DNA from: Perca fluviatilis
Lineage: Eukaryota; Chordata; Actinopteri; Perciformes; Percidae
Direction: 5' to 3'
Assembly (NCBI RefSeq): GCF_010015445.1
Contig: NC_053118.1
Coordinates: 4,915,781 to 4,979,780 of the forward strand
Length of the DNA stretch: 64,000 bases
Under the pieces are notes generated by a model that was not told where the DNA came from, did not search any database, and saw only the letters and a list, made by a program, of their open reading frames with translations. Both the position numbers and the translations under genes were made by a program. Of the stretch, positions 54,350 through 64,000 are shown piece after piece. Each line of letters begins with the position of its first letter. The first letter of the stretch is position 1.

Positions 54350-55279
54350 ATAGTGTACTAACACACTGCTGGCTTGCAAAAGTTCTTTTAACTGTTCAAA
54401 AGCCTTGTTCGGTTTCCCAAGACCACAGTACATCCTTTCTCAGCAGTTTATGCAGAGGTGCCAGTCCTGTGGACACATTTGGTAGGAACTTGTTGTAGAA
54501 GTTCAACAATCCCAAACAAGCTTTGAGTTCAGACACTGAGGTCCTTCACAACTTTCATCTTCGCTGGCAGTGGATGCAGCACTGTCTTGTCCACCCAATG
54601 ACCTAAGAATGTAACTTCCTTCTTCATAAACTGGCCTTTTCAAGCGTAATCCAGCATTCTCCAATCGTTGGACTTGGTCCAATGTCTGAAGGTGATCTTT
54701 GTCATTCTCTCCTGTCAAAATGATGTCATCAAGGTATACTGCCACATTTTCGATTCCCTACAGTACACCCTCCATCCCCACTAACACAGAACGTTTAGGG
54801 AACATTCCCTAAACGTTAGGGGAACCAACCAACTGAAATGTTCTCCTGTGGTTGCACTGTACCTCCACACAATGTTCCCATTTGGTTGTTTTTGGTTGTT
54901 CTGAGTGTGGTTTTGAAATGTTTATTTAAACCAGCTCCATTTAAGTTTTTGAAGTAGCATATAAAAGGCTTGCAGTCACTTGATTTAGATTCACTCAAAA
55001 ATGATTGGTCTTATAAAATCTAAGTAAGATAAACAACATAGCAAGATAATATATTTATTTAGGCTGATATAAATTTTGCTAAAAACTATACTTTTGTGCT
55101 TGATTTCGTTTTTTAACTGTATTAGGTGAAAATACTTAAAACAAAAATCTATCGATTTTCACAACTTAGAAAATTCACTTCTTTCATTTCACTTCTAACA
55201 AGTTCAGTGTTTAAATCCAACCGTTACACCCCCACGCCAGTAGGGGAAGACCGTGCCTCTGCTCTCAGGTGACCGATTC

Positions 55280-58134
55280 ATGTCCTGTCCTCCTGACTTC
55301 CGTATGATACACGGACGGACCAAGAAGATTCAATTTGCTTCGCCAAACGATCTCACGAAAAAGTAAGTGAAATATGTTACAGTTTCATGATGTTATGGTT
55401 GTAATGCAATGGTTTGGGGTTTAACCGTAAGCCCTTTCCCTCGTAGTGCTTTGTTATATTCCGGTTTTGATCAGGTTGACCAAAAAAGGTTCAACAACTC
55501 ACTTCAGCATTTGTTTTTCCCCTCGTCACCATCTTGCCAGTCAAGCAGCGAGTCTTTTTGGTAAACTCTTTGTGCACAAACAATGTTCTCAATGCTCGAG
55601 TTCATGTGTAAATCCCCTGGTGAGACTTCGTGCAAAGTTTAATGTTGTGTCGAGCCTTCTTAGTGTTTTACATATAGTGATTTTGATGCGATAAAAGCTG
55701 CATTGTATGTTTTGTGTCATCGTGTTAACCTGCTTGCGTTGTTGTTACAAATAAGACATAACAGTTCTTTCAATTAGTTTTAGTGTACAGTACATACATG
55801 ATAGCCAGTACAATCAGTCATTTTAGGCAAGTCACTCGGCGACCACCTTGCAACTTACTTTGGGCAGTTATCGGCAAGCTATTTTCCTATTTAAGTGAAT
55901 GGGGAAGCATACAGGAAGAGACGGAATATGTGTAGGCTACACAGCTGCCATACTGGCTTTACAAACTAACCCCATGCATTTCTATGGATGCTGTGACTCC
56001 CCATTAGAAAGTCTCTGGGCTACAATGCAAAAGTCCTGAGAAATACTGTCACATACAATGTTTACACTGACTGTATACAATCAAATATTCTTTTTGCAAT
56101 CAGTACAAATTGTATGGCCTTTTATTTCAGATGAATCCGTTCCACAAGCAAGAAAGCGTTCCAGGATGGAGCGTGTGTCTGGAAGCCCTGTCCGTAAGTT
56201 AACATTTATACATGCATTTAAGAAACCAGTCATATTCCTCAGCCAGGTCTCACGGCAGGTCGTTATATAGTTACGTTATTTTAATCTGTTAAGTCGTGGA
56301 CAGGTTACGTAAATGCCTTTTTTTTCGTGTGGCGATTACGAAATTGAAAGCAATGCATTTTAATGGGAAGCATATTTCGTGATCCCAGAACGCTGACGGT
56401 AGCGAGTAATATTGATAACAGAAAACACAGGACTTTCACCCCGGAGATCGGGGATCGCGTCCCGCGTGTGGCAGTACCTTTGTCCCGCGTGTGACGGTTC
56501 CTTTCCCCATTCTTCTTTTTTCCTAATCACAACCGTCCAGTTATTGTGGCGTTTCATTTCCCCGTTGTGGCGTTTCATTTCCCCGTTGTTGTGTGCCCCT
56601 GCGCCCGTGGATTGCGTCCTGAGAGTGGCAGCCCGCGAGTGGCGGCCCGTTCCGTTGTTGTGGCCGGCGTGTGGCGCCTCATTTCCCCGTTGTCGCGTCC
56701 CCCAGAGCAGGATCGCGTCCTGCGAGTGGCGGCCTGTCCCGTTGTTTTGGCCGGCGTGTGGCGCCTCATTTCCCCGCCCGTCCCGTTGTTTTGGCCGGCG
56801 TGTGTGCGCCTCATTTCCCCGCCCGTCCCGTTGTTTTGGCCGGCGTGTGGTGCCTCATTTCCCCGCCCGTCCCGTTGTTTTGGCCGGCGTGTGGCGCCTC
56901 ATTTCCCCGCCCGTCCCGTTGTTTTGGCCGGCGTGTGGCGCTTCATTTCCCCGTTGTCGCGTCCCCCAGAGCAGGTTCGAAAAGCGTCACCTGTACACGT
57001 TCAAAAGTCGTTGCATATACACGAAAAAAACATCAAAATAAGTCGTTGCATATACACGAAAAAAACGTCAAAATCGTAACCTGTACACAAATTTATTAAT
57101 CAAAATAACGTGACTATTACACGACCTGGCGTGAGACCGGGTTGTATTCCTACCATGGAACTACTGACACTCAACCTGGTGCTTATCATGTGACTGTTCT
57201 GTGCTGTCTCTTCCTGCCTTTTTTCAGGTCTGTAGACATCACTGCCTCCACCACCTGCATGTAAGTTGTTTTTTTTTTGCCGATTGTCTAATGTAACAGA
57301 GTAGGTTCATGTTTTGCAATGGCGATTGCAAAAAACCTACCATAAATTAACTGACCAATATTCATATCTACTTTCTTTTTAGATGAGCCAACGCCACACA
57401 GTAAACCAGCTGGTCGCCCAGAGCTGGATTGGTCTATTGTAACGCAAGCTCGGCCTGCCAAGTCATCTTGGGACCCAGTTGAAGGTACAGTGGCTTTTGC
57501 ATAATTTAAATTATAACAGTACTGACTTCTCTTACAAAATGAGATTGTACAAGCTCTACACTTTGTTCCACGTGTATATTTTGTGTTTCTATACATTTTA
57601 CAGCAACTTTTCCTGAAGAGCCCGGAGGGTTCGACTGGAGGTACTGCCATCCGTCGCATGCTACGGCGAATGGCAACCAATGATGTTCTAAAACTGTATA
57701 TCCTGCGAGGCAGAAAGGGAAAGGCCTTCCAGGACCTGACTGTATGCAGGGTTATAACAGGCAGGTGTTATTTTATTGTTCACATCAGTATTATGCTTAG
57801 CTTGAGGCTTACTAAGAGGTTTTAATTTGACTTGTAATGTTGCTTCATTTTGAATTCTAGTCTAGCGGTCTCCCAGAAAAACTTCCCCGCGCTGACTGCA
57901 GCAGACGTGGAGGACTTGATTGGGCAAGTGCTGAAGTTTTCCCCACACAGACGGTAACTTGAAATTATTCTGTTAATAATAATCATAATGATCAAAAACT
58001 ATCAATATTTGTGATCAGAATAAAAACAGGGTTGTTAGTCAGGCAATTTGTCTTGCTTTTGTTAATGTTTTTATTCTTAGTATGACATATCAAACTTTTG
58101 TTTCTTTCTTTTTAGGTCAGCTGAGAAGGACTGA
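55280..58134 (+). CDS. DUF4806-like spliced gene inside the transposon, unknown function
   Basis: Likely exons: 55280-55362 (MSCPPDFRMIHGRTKKIQF, donor GTAAGTG); 56131-56193 (ESVPQARKRSRMERVSGS); 57383-57484 (GRPELDWSIVTQARPAKSS); 57604-57767 (GGTAIRRMLRRMATNDVLK, LRGRKGKAFQDLTVCRVIT); 57861-57953 (NFPALTAADVEDLIGQVLKF); and 58116-58134 (SAEKD-stop). The last three join in phase, and the Gly-Arg-Lys-Gly-Lys centre with the C-terminal helix matches DUF4806, a domain frequent in fish transposon-associated proteins. Phase does not carry cleanly from the first exon or into the fourth, so an exon is missing or there is a frameshift. Basic residues suggest nucleic-acid binding. Function is unknown; it may be an accessory protein of the element. 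Confidence 0.6.
56243..57141. mobile_element. Terminal-repeat element in an intron of the DUF4806-like gene
   Basis: The left end CCAGGTCTCACGGCAGGTCG is inverted at the right (CGACCTGGCGTGAGACCGGG). The exact limits and target duplication are unclear. The interior has the phrase ACACAGGACTTTCA, also seen at 38094, and a 44-bp tandem array. No gene is present; the long frames at 56412-57099 are frames of the array. Confidence 0.75.
56741..56960. repeat. 44-bp tandem repeat
   Basis: GTTGTTTTGGCCGGCGTGTG starts at 56741, 56785, 56830, 56874 and 56918, so the period is 44-45 bp over about five copies. Each unit ends CATTTCCCCGCCCGTCCC. The translation repeats with the array and is not a protein gene. 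Confidence 0.93.
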
Positions 58135-58139
58135 GCCTT

Positions 58140-58445
58140 CAAAAACAAGGAGCTCTATTTTTTTTTTTTTTTGCGGAAGCAAAAGCTGTTGGCCATCTAC
58201 AGATCCCTGCACACAAAAACAACCAGACACAAGAACAGCTTCTTTCCCACTGCCATCACTCTCCTGAACTGCTGATAAGTGGGGTCATCCCCACTTTGGC
58301 CATTCACCTTCACATTACATACTTTATCATTCCAATATGCATCTTGCACAATACATTTGCACTATTACTTTGCACTCTATATCCTTATCTATTTTGTATT
58401 TTGTTTATTCTTCTTTGTATATTGTATATTAAAGTTTGCCTGTTC
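58140..58445 (+). mobile_element. LINE 3'-end fragment
   Basis: After a T-run, one frame reads YRSLHTKTTRHKNSFFPTAI and then LLNC-stop. This is the typical C-terminus of a vertebrate non-LTR retrotransposon ORF2. Its 3' untranslated region follows and ends with TATTAAAG. It is severely 5' truncated and lies just after the last DUF4806 exon, so it sits in that gene's 3' region. Confidence 0.7.
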
Positions 58446-59639
58446 ATTCATTCCTGCTAATGTATAATAATTAATTCCTGCTCATGCAGATGGTTTAAAG
58501 TAATAATACAATTGGTATCATTGTTGTTAAAGTTTGTTAAAGGTTAGGGGAATATAAAAAAGAACGTTATTAAAAAAGAAGGTTATAACGTTAGGGGAAC
58601 ATTCTCTAAAGGTTGCAACGTTCTGGGAACGTTCGGAGAACCTTCAATGTAACCAGTAACGAACGTTCAACCAACTTTCCATTACAACCAAAACACAACC
58701 AAAACACAACCAAAATCTAACCAAACCTAACCTTCAGGGAACGTTCGCCCAACCAGAAACGAACGTTCCCAGAACATTCTGGGAACTAAAAATTGTTAGC
58801 TGGGATGGTACGCTGAAAGATGGCTGGGCTGGAACTCACTCCAAAAGGTAGCTTTGTTTAAGTGAAAAGCCCCTTATGTGTGTTCACAGTGACGTACTTT
58901 CTCGAATCTTCATCCAAGACAATCTGTTGATAGGCATGGCTCATGTCTAACTTGGTGTATTTCTCTCCCCCAGTTAAACAGGCTATCATGTCCTCCATTC
59001 TCGGTATGGGGTACTGTTCAATGGGTGACACTTTGTTTACTGTCAGTTTATAGTTCCCACAAATTCTTGTGTTGGAGTCTGGTTTCAGGACTGCTCTACT
59101 TACTTTTTCATGGCAAAAGGTACTGATCTTGGCTTCTAGAAGCAGGGTGTTGCGTCACAGGCTACATGTATCTTTGCTGTGAAGCCCTTTAACATCCCTA
59201 GCCCATCCTTAAACACTGTTTCATATTTTGAAAGCACCTCCTGTAGAGGGTCCTCGCTTTCCTCCATCTGGTTTAAAGGTTGCCAATCTACAGCTTTTAT
59301 CCACCCTCGCCCCACTAAACTAGTCCCTGAACCTTTGACAACCACTACTACTAACATCTTGGTGATGCCTTCGCTAACATCTTGGTGATGCCTTCGCATT
59401 CCACTTTAACCTTAGCTCCTCCTATCACCGGCACTCTATGGCCACCATATATTCTGAGTTTTATCTTACACTTGGATAGCTTGGTTTTGCAGTTGTCACT
59501 AAATAACCTATAAAATACCCTCTTTGACATTATGGTCTATCCACAACCGGTATCTACTTCAAATGTTGCATTTTGTCCATCTACTTTGAGCTCTCTTTTA
59601 ATAGGCTCTTCTCTGGGGATGACTATCTCTTCATCTATG

Positions 59640-60505
59640 CTCTACAGGTCATGTTACTAGCCTTCATGTGGTACAGAGTCAAAATCTCCGCAGTTTCACT
59701 ATCATCCCCCTCACCTTTTATGAAATTAGCTCTCTTGCCAAATTTACTCCACCCCCCTTTACCTTGTATGGTCTTTTCTTTTTGCCCTATTTTGGTTTTG
59801 CAGGCTCTTTTTATGTGCCCCACTTTCCCACAGTTATGACACTTCTAATTAGCGAACCTGCAGTCTTTAGCCAAGTGGTTGTCACTGCCAGATCTGTAGC
59901 ATTTCCTCGCGTCTGGCTGTGGTTTTGCGCGGGCGTCGCTCACCTTGTTCACCGAACCCGTGGCTCGGTTCCACTTGCTATGTTCTTGCATGCCATGCAA
60001 GTCCACAATATCCCTGTTAGCCACTTCCATGGCTTGTGCAAATTTAGCGCTCTCTCAAAAGTCAATCTGTCCTCCCACAGCAGTCTCCGCTGTATTCTGT
60101 CATCATTTATCCCGCAAACCAGGCGGTCTCTCAGCATCATCATCAACGAATCACCAAAGTTACAGTCCTGCGCTAGCTTTCTCAGTTCTGCTAAGTATTT
60201 ACTCACATTTTCATCCGGCCTTCCTATTTCTCGTGTTGAATTTCCACCATTGCATAATCTCACTTGGCTTAGGGTGAAAATGATTTTTCAACAGCCTCAC
60301 CAGTTGAATGTACGAGCGATCTCCTGGTTTATCCGGACTGAGCAGATTCCTCAGTGCATAGGTCTGGGGCCCTACTCCGCTTAGCAGCACAGCTCGTTTC
60401 TTGTCTTCATCCTTGATGTCGTTCGCCATGAAAAAATTGTTGAATTTCACAGTATTCCTCCCATGACTGTGAATTGTCATCTAACGGAGCCACTGTAGCA
60501 GCCAT
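59640..60505 (-). pseudogene. Gypsy gag (capsid and nucleocapsid), frameshifted
   Basis: The first Met reads MAATVAPLDDNSQSWEEY. After one shift (about 60440) come AVLLSGVGPQTYALRNLL and IQLVRLLKNHFHPKPSEI; after another (about 60240) come NVSKYLAELRKLAQDCNFG and DRLVCGINDDRIQRRLL. These are the conserved Gypsy capsid region that assembles the particle. The nucleocapsid has two CCHC knuckles: CYRSGSDNHLAKDC, where the second Cys is Ser, and CHNCGKVGHIKRAC, which is intact. A stop (TAG) lies between them. An upstream ATG at 60589 is in frame, but its sequence overlaps the leader, so I prefer 60505. Confidence 0.88.
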
Positions 60506-60612
60506 TCTTGCTAGCAGCACGTCGTCACTCCTTTGACTGTTAGCAATAGCTTCACTCGTCAAACAGCACGGCCGACATTTTCTTTCCACAGGATTTTATC
60601 CTCGTCGCCATA

Positions 60613-60835
60613 TGTGATATCTTCAGATATCCATTAATAATGCAGACACTTCATTGTCCGTCGAGCTAGCTTTATTGCAGGCAACACTTTGGGAACGTTA
60701 CAACATGACCTACATGGGGTATTTACTCTACGGTCTACTGCCACTCCCCGCTCTCTGTAAACTCCTTATAACCAATACCGTGGAGCCCCCTACTGGTCTT
60801 AGGATGTAATAGCATTCAACAGTCACTACATAGCA
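60613..60835 (-). repeat. Gypsy 5' LTR
   Basis: 223 bp with the same termini as the 3' LTR (ends ACTACATAGCA on the plus strand). It is followed on the right by the GGTGC target duplication. On the minus strand it leads into the putative primer-binding site and gag. Confidence 0.97.
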
Positions 60836-60840
60836 GGTGC

Positions 60841-61040
60841 CTACGCAGTTTCGCTGCTTCGTTGCCATATTCAAAATCGTTCTTCTGAAACTGTCAATCA
60901 AAATCAGCGGCGAAGCCGCCAAACAGGAAGTGAGCTCATATCTCAGCAACCCTTTCATGTTTAAAAATCAAACTCAGACATGGACTTTGGACCCTATTGG
61001 GAGGACGCTCAAGAAATTCTCTGTCTGGCCAATTTAATGT
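60841..61040. repeat. Dispersed fish repeat, right flank of the Gypsy element
   Basis: Contains GCCGCCAAACAGGAAGTGAG and AGCAACCCTTTCATGTTTAA, the inverse of phrases at 49505-49545. It continues the repeat that received the Gypsy insertion. Confidence 0.7.
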
Positions 61041-61089
61041 CATCTCCAACTTCCATGAAGCAGAATTAACAGACATAGATCAAAATTCC

Positions 61090-61685
61090 TCTGCCGGCAT
61101 TGGATATGCCTACAACCACTCAGACCAGTGATATGTCAAAACCAACTGCAGCCAAACAGTGTGATATTTTTACCCGAACATGCAAGACTAGTACGACGAC
61201 TGGCAAAGCAACTCCGTTAAGCCCACCGAGCAACCTGGAAGCTAACACTAACTAGAGGCTAATATAGCTGAAGTGTTAAGCGAGCTGAAGTCGCTCCGGG
61301 CAGACTTCGGAACAAAGTTGGAAAACACTGACACCCGTTTGACTGGCATGGAAACTCAATGGCGGTGCTGGAGTGCAAGGTGTCTGAGATAAAGCGAGAC
61401 GTCTCCTCTAATACAACACACATCAAAGAAGCTGAATGCCGCATACATGATGCAGAAAGTGCAATTGAAAAAAACTAAACGGCACTCGAGTCAGCCACCA
61501 AGCGAATTGCCTATCTTGAGTCCAAGACAGATGATTTGGAGAACCGGGGCAGGAGGACGAATTTACGTCTGTTTGGTAAATGAGAAGGGGCCGAGGGTCC
61601 GCAGACACTCTTGGACTTCATTAACGACAAGCTGACACAATGGCTGGGGACGGACCATGACAGGTCATTCACATTCAGCACAAAA
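61090..61685 (+). pseudogene. L1/Tx1-type LINE ORF1 fragment
   Basis: Across two or three frames one can read VLSELKSLRADFGTKLEN, DTRLTGMET, VSEIKRDVSSNTTHIKEA, RIAYLESKTDDLENRGRR, NLRLFG and LLDFINDKLTQWLG. This is the coiled coil followed by the start of the RNA-binding RRM of L1/Tx1-like ORF1 proteins, which bind LINE RNA. It has a stop (TAA) after AIEKN and shifts near 61360 and 61580. The rest of the RRM, the C-terminal domain and all of ORF2 are missing. The 5' part (about 61100-61250) is likely the ORF1 N-terminus. Confidence 0.75.
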
Positions 61686-61689
61686 AAGT

Positions 61690-62640
61690 GTTCAAATCAA
61701 AATTGTCACAGTCAAACAGGTTAATATAACTAGTCTAGTTTGATGATCCATAAGAGAACGCACTTACATTATAAGACAAATTGGTGTTTTTTGACATATT
61801 TTCCGATCCGCACTGAACAAATGTCATTTCCATCACATGTAAATATTTGATTATTTAAAAATAGTATGATATACATAATTTCTTAACAGTGTAAGACCAC
61901 TTTCACACATAGTTTTACCAGTTTATACCTATATTGCAATTACCATAGATTTGTGGATTAAGTAAATTAATTGCCATGAGGCCCAAACACAAAGCTTCCA
62001 TCCACCACAACCTGAAATATAATATTGGATTGGTTAGATACATTTCAGAAGAATAACTACTTGTGTTATTACATTAAGTGGAACATTATCCCATAAACTA
62101 TTTACTTTTTAATGAGTGATTAGAATTTTGTAAATATTTTTTTCACTGATTTATTTTTTTAAAAGTTATGAGGTGGTGGAAATTACATTGAATGGACGTC
62201 CATGTAGAAAAACAGAAGACATTTCTTTGAAACCTTCTGAAGCAGACAATTCCATTTAACAAATCATTAGTCTCATTAGTGATTAGTCTGTTTGGTTCCA
62301 TAACCAGATGAACAGTTACAGTCTTACTGTAAACAACTTTAACCACAAATAGTCACATGAAAAATGTAAATTACGCATAAATTGTGATTGTAACATTCTA
62401 ATTGGTTAGATGAACATGATGTTTTGAATTTTGGAATACTTAAAAAAACACCTAAACTTTAGTCATGTCAATGCATTGTAACATGAACTATAAAGCATCT
62501 TGAGCATGCACACGCTGTGTGTGAGTGAGTTTGGTATTGTAAAATTCTAATCGGTCTCTTAGATTAACACTGTTCTGAAGAGAACATTTAAAAGACACCT
62601 TAAACTATATCATATCAATTATCATATAACATGAACTGTA
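61690..62640. other. No feature seen
   Basis: AT-rich sequence with two loosely similar phrases (TCTAATTGGTTAGATGAACA at about 62397 and a diverged copy at about 62548, followed by AAAAGACACC-type sequence). No frame carries motifs. Confidence 0.5.
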
Positions 62641-62673
62641 AAGCATCTTGAACACGAGGGCTGTGCATGCATG

Positions 62674-62735
<62 letters not shown>
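62674..62735. repeat. (GA)n microsatellite
   Basis: A GA run with one AA interruption. Further shorter GA-rich runs follow to about 62905. Confidence 0.96.
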
Positions 62736-62738
<3 letters not shown>

Positions 62739-62916
62739 GCATGGAGGTTTGTCCAGAGGACAATTATGGTGACCAGACGGTATGTGTGTGAGAGATAATG
62801 TACATGAAAGTGAGGTAGTGTGTGTGAGAGAGAGAGACAGTTTATGAGAGAGGGAGCGTGTGCGTGTGGGAGAGAGAGAGAGCGAAAGAGAGAGAGAGGG
62901 AGGGTGACAATGTGAT

Positions 62917-63889
62917 TCAAGGCCAAATCTTGCAGATTTCTTTCCAAACTTCCGTCTTAATCTCCTTGTGCGGTTTTGTCACTGGTACGGGCTCAGGGAT
63001 GAGGCCTATTATATCCATGGGTTGGTACCAAATAACATCATCTCTCAGTGGCCAATAAAAACGATTGATCCCAATACCGGTCATTGTTTTCACTTGAGCA
63101 CCACTGTATAACTCAACATCCTGAATAATACCTGGATACACATCTCCATCATACACCACTGCACACCACTGATGGGTAAGACCCTCATGCAAGTCTAAAA
63201 TTGGTTGCAGACCTCCATCTTGGGATGTGACAGGAAGTGTACTTGTTGTGGGGGTAGCTTCATCCCATGGTTGAAACCTGACCGTTTCTGGTGTGAAACA
63301 GTTGCAATTGTTGGGTGCAGAGCAAAAACAACTAAGAATCCTCCATGACATCTGGCCTGTAGAATGACAGGTAATCTGCAAGGAGATTAAAAAACAGTCT
63401 GTCAGAGCATTCGATTAGTCATAACTTGTGTTAAGAAACAACAGCGAGACCATACCTGATGAATTTTCATCGTGCCACGAATTGTCTGTAATTCAGATGG
63501 AACGTGAACATCTTTTGCCTCAACGGCATCTGGCTCAATATAGAACAGCTCTGTGGCAGACTTTTGCTGCTTAAGCTCCTCAAGCAGTACTTGTGCATCT
63601 GGAATGTCCTTCCCTCTTGCAATAAGATCATCCGCTCTTCTCTTCACCGCCGCTCCAATCCCATCAGCTGTCATGGCCATCCTCTAGGAAATTCCAGGTC
63701 ACCCTTTTCCAACCCATTTGGTAAGGAACATTGGTGAGGAGGAAGAAGTTTTTTTGAGCGATATTGCGTTGTTGGTCCGTCACTGACCACATGAAGTGTG
63801 GTATGTTGTTCTCTCAAGTAAGTTAGCACTTGGGTTAGATGTGCCCATATTGCTGAGGGATCGTGGCGAAAAGAAGAGCTGATTAACAA
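62917..63889 (-). pseudogene. Transposase-like protein of a fish DNA element, C-terminal part
   Basis: The first piece (63889-63671) reads RHDPSAIWAHLTQVLTYLRE and VVSDGPTTQYRSKK. After a shift it would read through WNFLE and on to ADGIGAAVKRRADDLIARGK (63680-63456), ending TMKIHQ at a GTATGG donor. The last exon (63376-62917) follows a TCTCCTTGCAG acceptor: SWRILSCFC, HQWCAVVYDGDVYPGIIQD, WPLRDDVIWYQPMDIIGLI, stop. The SDGP Asp and the WNF-Glu followed by the ADGIG phrase look like the second and third acidic residues of an RNase H-like core. I have seen this family repeatedly in fish genomes but cannot name the superfamily. An indel disrupts the middle and the N-terminus is missing. Confidence 0.6.
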
Positions 63890-64000
63890 TACATTTATTT
63901 GTAAAGCGCTTTCAAATCAAAGTGCTGTACAGAGCATAGAAAAAACAATTAAAAAATTTAAATTTAAAAACATTTCAAATAACTAAAACAAAAATGAACA
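63885..64000. repeat. SINE-like/LINE-tail repeat at the window edge
   Basis: Begins ACAATACATTTATTTGTAAAG and has CAAATCAAAGTGCTGTACAG followed by an A-rich tail. These phrases are typical of an abundant fish retroposon 3' end, similar to the phrase at 38325-38390. It runs off the window. Confidence 0.6.

Larger units (their letters stand above)
54776..58804 (+). mobile_element. CCCAG/CCCCA-ended DNA transposon inserted in the Gypsy RT
   Basis: The left end CCCCACTAACACAGAACG and the right end ATTGTTAGCTGGG are imperfect inverted repeats. AT lies on both sides (54774-54775 and 58805-58806). Both subterminal zones are full of GAACGTTC-type palindromes. Removing the element joins the Gypsy RT frame (AIFQRT to EGVL). 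It carries a spliced DUF4806-like gene, an inserted terminal-repeat element (56243-57141) and a LINE tail (58180-58445). A 2-bp AT duplication recalls ISL2EU elements. No transposase was found. Confidence 0.85.
50738..59560 (-). pseudogene. Gypsy pol: protease, RT, RNase H, integrase, fragmented
   Basis: In minus-strand order: protease with FEVDTGCG (Asp-Thr-Gly active site) near 59560, followed by a 23-bp tandem duplication at 59352-59397; RT with KLDMSHAYQQIVL (about 58935), a TAA within LFT-stop-TKLPFG, a break at 58805/54775, then AVYLDDIILTG (54745); RNase H with DKAF-like NKAFEQLKELL (54420), a break, then LSCDASPYRVGAVL and YSQLDKEGLAVIFGV (53350-53200); the spacer RAGKDNGNADALSRIP; a break by a LINE; integrase with the HHCC finger (HQSHPGMS, CTICQ), LHIDYAGPF, EMIVSDNAQYF and, after a shift, NGLAERAVQTF; and a C-terminal GPY/F-like module (GWGPKWIPGLIQEIAGPVSY). 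Stops and shifts are scattered throughout. It is dead as read. Confidence 0.92.
50005..60835 (-). mobile_element. Ty3/Gypsy LTR retrotransposon with nested insertions
   Basis: Two 223-bp LTRs (50005-50227 and 60613-60835) lie in the same orientation, and GGTGC duplicates flank the element (50000-50004 and 60836-60840). Gag, protease, reverse transcriptase, RNase H and integrase follow in that order on the minus strand, which is the Ty3/Gypsy order. Next to the 5' LTR the minus strand reads TGGCGACGAGGAT, a probable primer-binding site; the tRNA is not identified. A purine-rich tract (AAGGGCGTAGGGA) precedes the 3' LTR. Insertions occupy 51778-52874, 53373-54349 and 54776-58804. The LTRs differ at five positions by eye. 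Confidence 0.96.

Noticed and set aside
56412..57099. Open frames of 142-209 codons with repeated GVWRLISPP-like phrases
   Set aside because: They track the 44-bp array. All three frames are open because the repeat lacks stops.

Overview
This window looks like vertebrate, almost certainly teleost fish, DNA. It is AT-rich with long GA, TG and CT microsatellites, it has GT/AG introns, and it is packed with repeat families typical of ray-finned fish: several hAT elements with 8-bp target duplications, a Tc1-like element with a DD38 catalytic spacing, a mariner remnant, TTAA-flanked elements, CCCAG-ended elements, a Ty3/Gypsy retrotransposon, LINE pieces and SINE-like tails. I found no bacterial gene, CRISPR array or convincing intact host gene. 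Nearly all protein-coding sequence belongs to transposable elements, most of it broken. Family names come from remembered motifs, not from a search.

Layout. 1-4000: repeats and AT-rich DNA, with one possible coding first exon at 2296-2385. 4007-5217: mariner deletion derivative. 5436-7503: TTAA-flanked element with very long inverted arms. 8100-8490: broken Myb/SANT-like gene of Harbinger type. 9747-16107: a BED-finger hAT (TSD TTTTAGAC) interrupted by a Harbinger MITE, another hAT (TSD GTCTAAAC) and a retroviral-type solo LTR (TSD ATTC). 16336-17235: second copy of the 2386-2985 repeat, split by a SINE-like insert. 17292-22469: a ZMYM1-like hAT with a nearly readable transposase and an inserted hAT MITE (TSD ACCTCGAC). 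22485-31790: repeat fragments, a decayed hAT of about 4.6 kb, a miniature Tc1 and a possible host promoter/exon near 30.4-30.7 kb. 31794-33391: full-length Tc1-like element. 33613-36483: an older repeat broken by two hATs and a SINE-like tail.

36488 to about 47420 holds the remains of a TTAA-flanked two-gene transposon. A P2X7-type intracellular (zinc 'ballast') domain gene runs rightward and a decayed Kolobok-like transposase runs leftward. An element with its own terminal repeats (37966-43393) is nested in it, and this in turn contains a piggyBac-like MITE and a CCCAG element with a small coiled-coil gene. Next comes a promoter-like, ATG-free leader (47.7-48.1 kb).

50005-60835 is a complete but dead Ty3/Gypsy element on the minus strand. 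Its 223-bp LTRs differ at five positions by eye and its TSD is GGTGC. It carries three nested insertions: a 5'-truncated LINE; a terminal-repeat element holding an antisense 28S rRNA fragment; and a CCCAG/AT element with a DUF4806-like gene, which has its own insertions. 60836-64000 has a Tx1/L1-type ORF1 fragment, GA repeats and the end of a minus-strand transposase-like gene.

The most interesting observations are the transposon-borne P2X7 domain, the 28S rRNA piece inside a DNA transposon inside a retrotransposon, and two CCCAG-ended elements that each carry a spliced accessory gene but no visible transposase.
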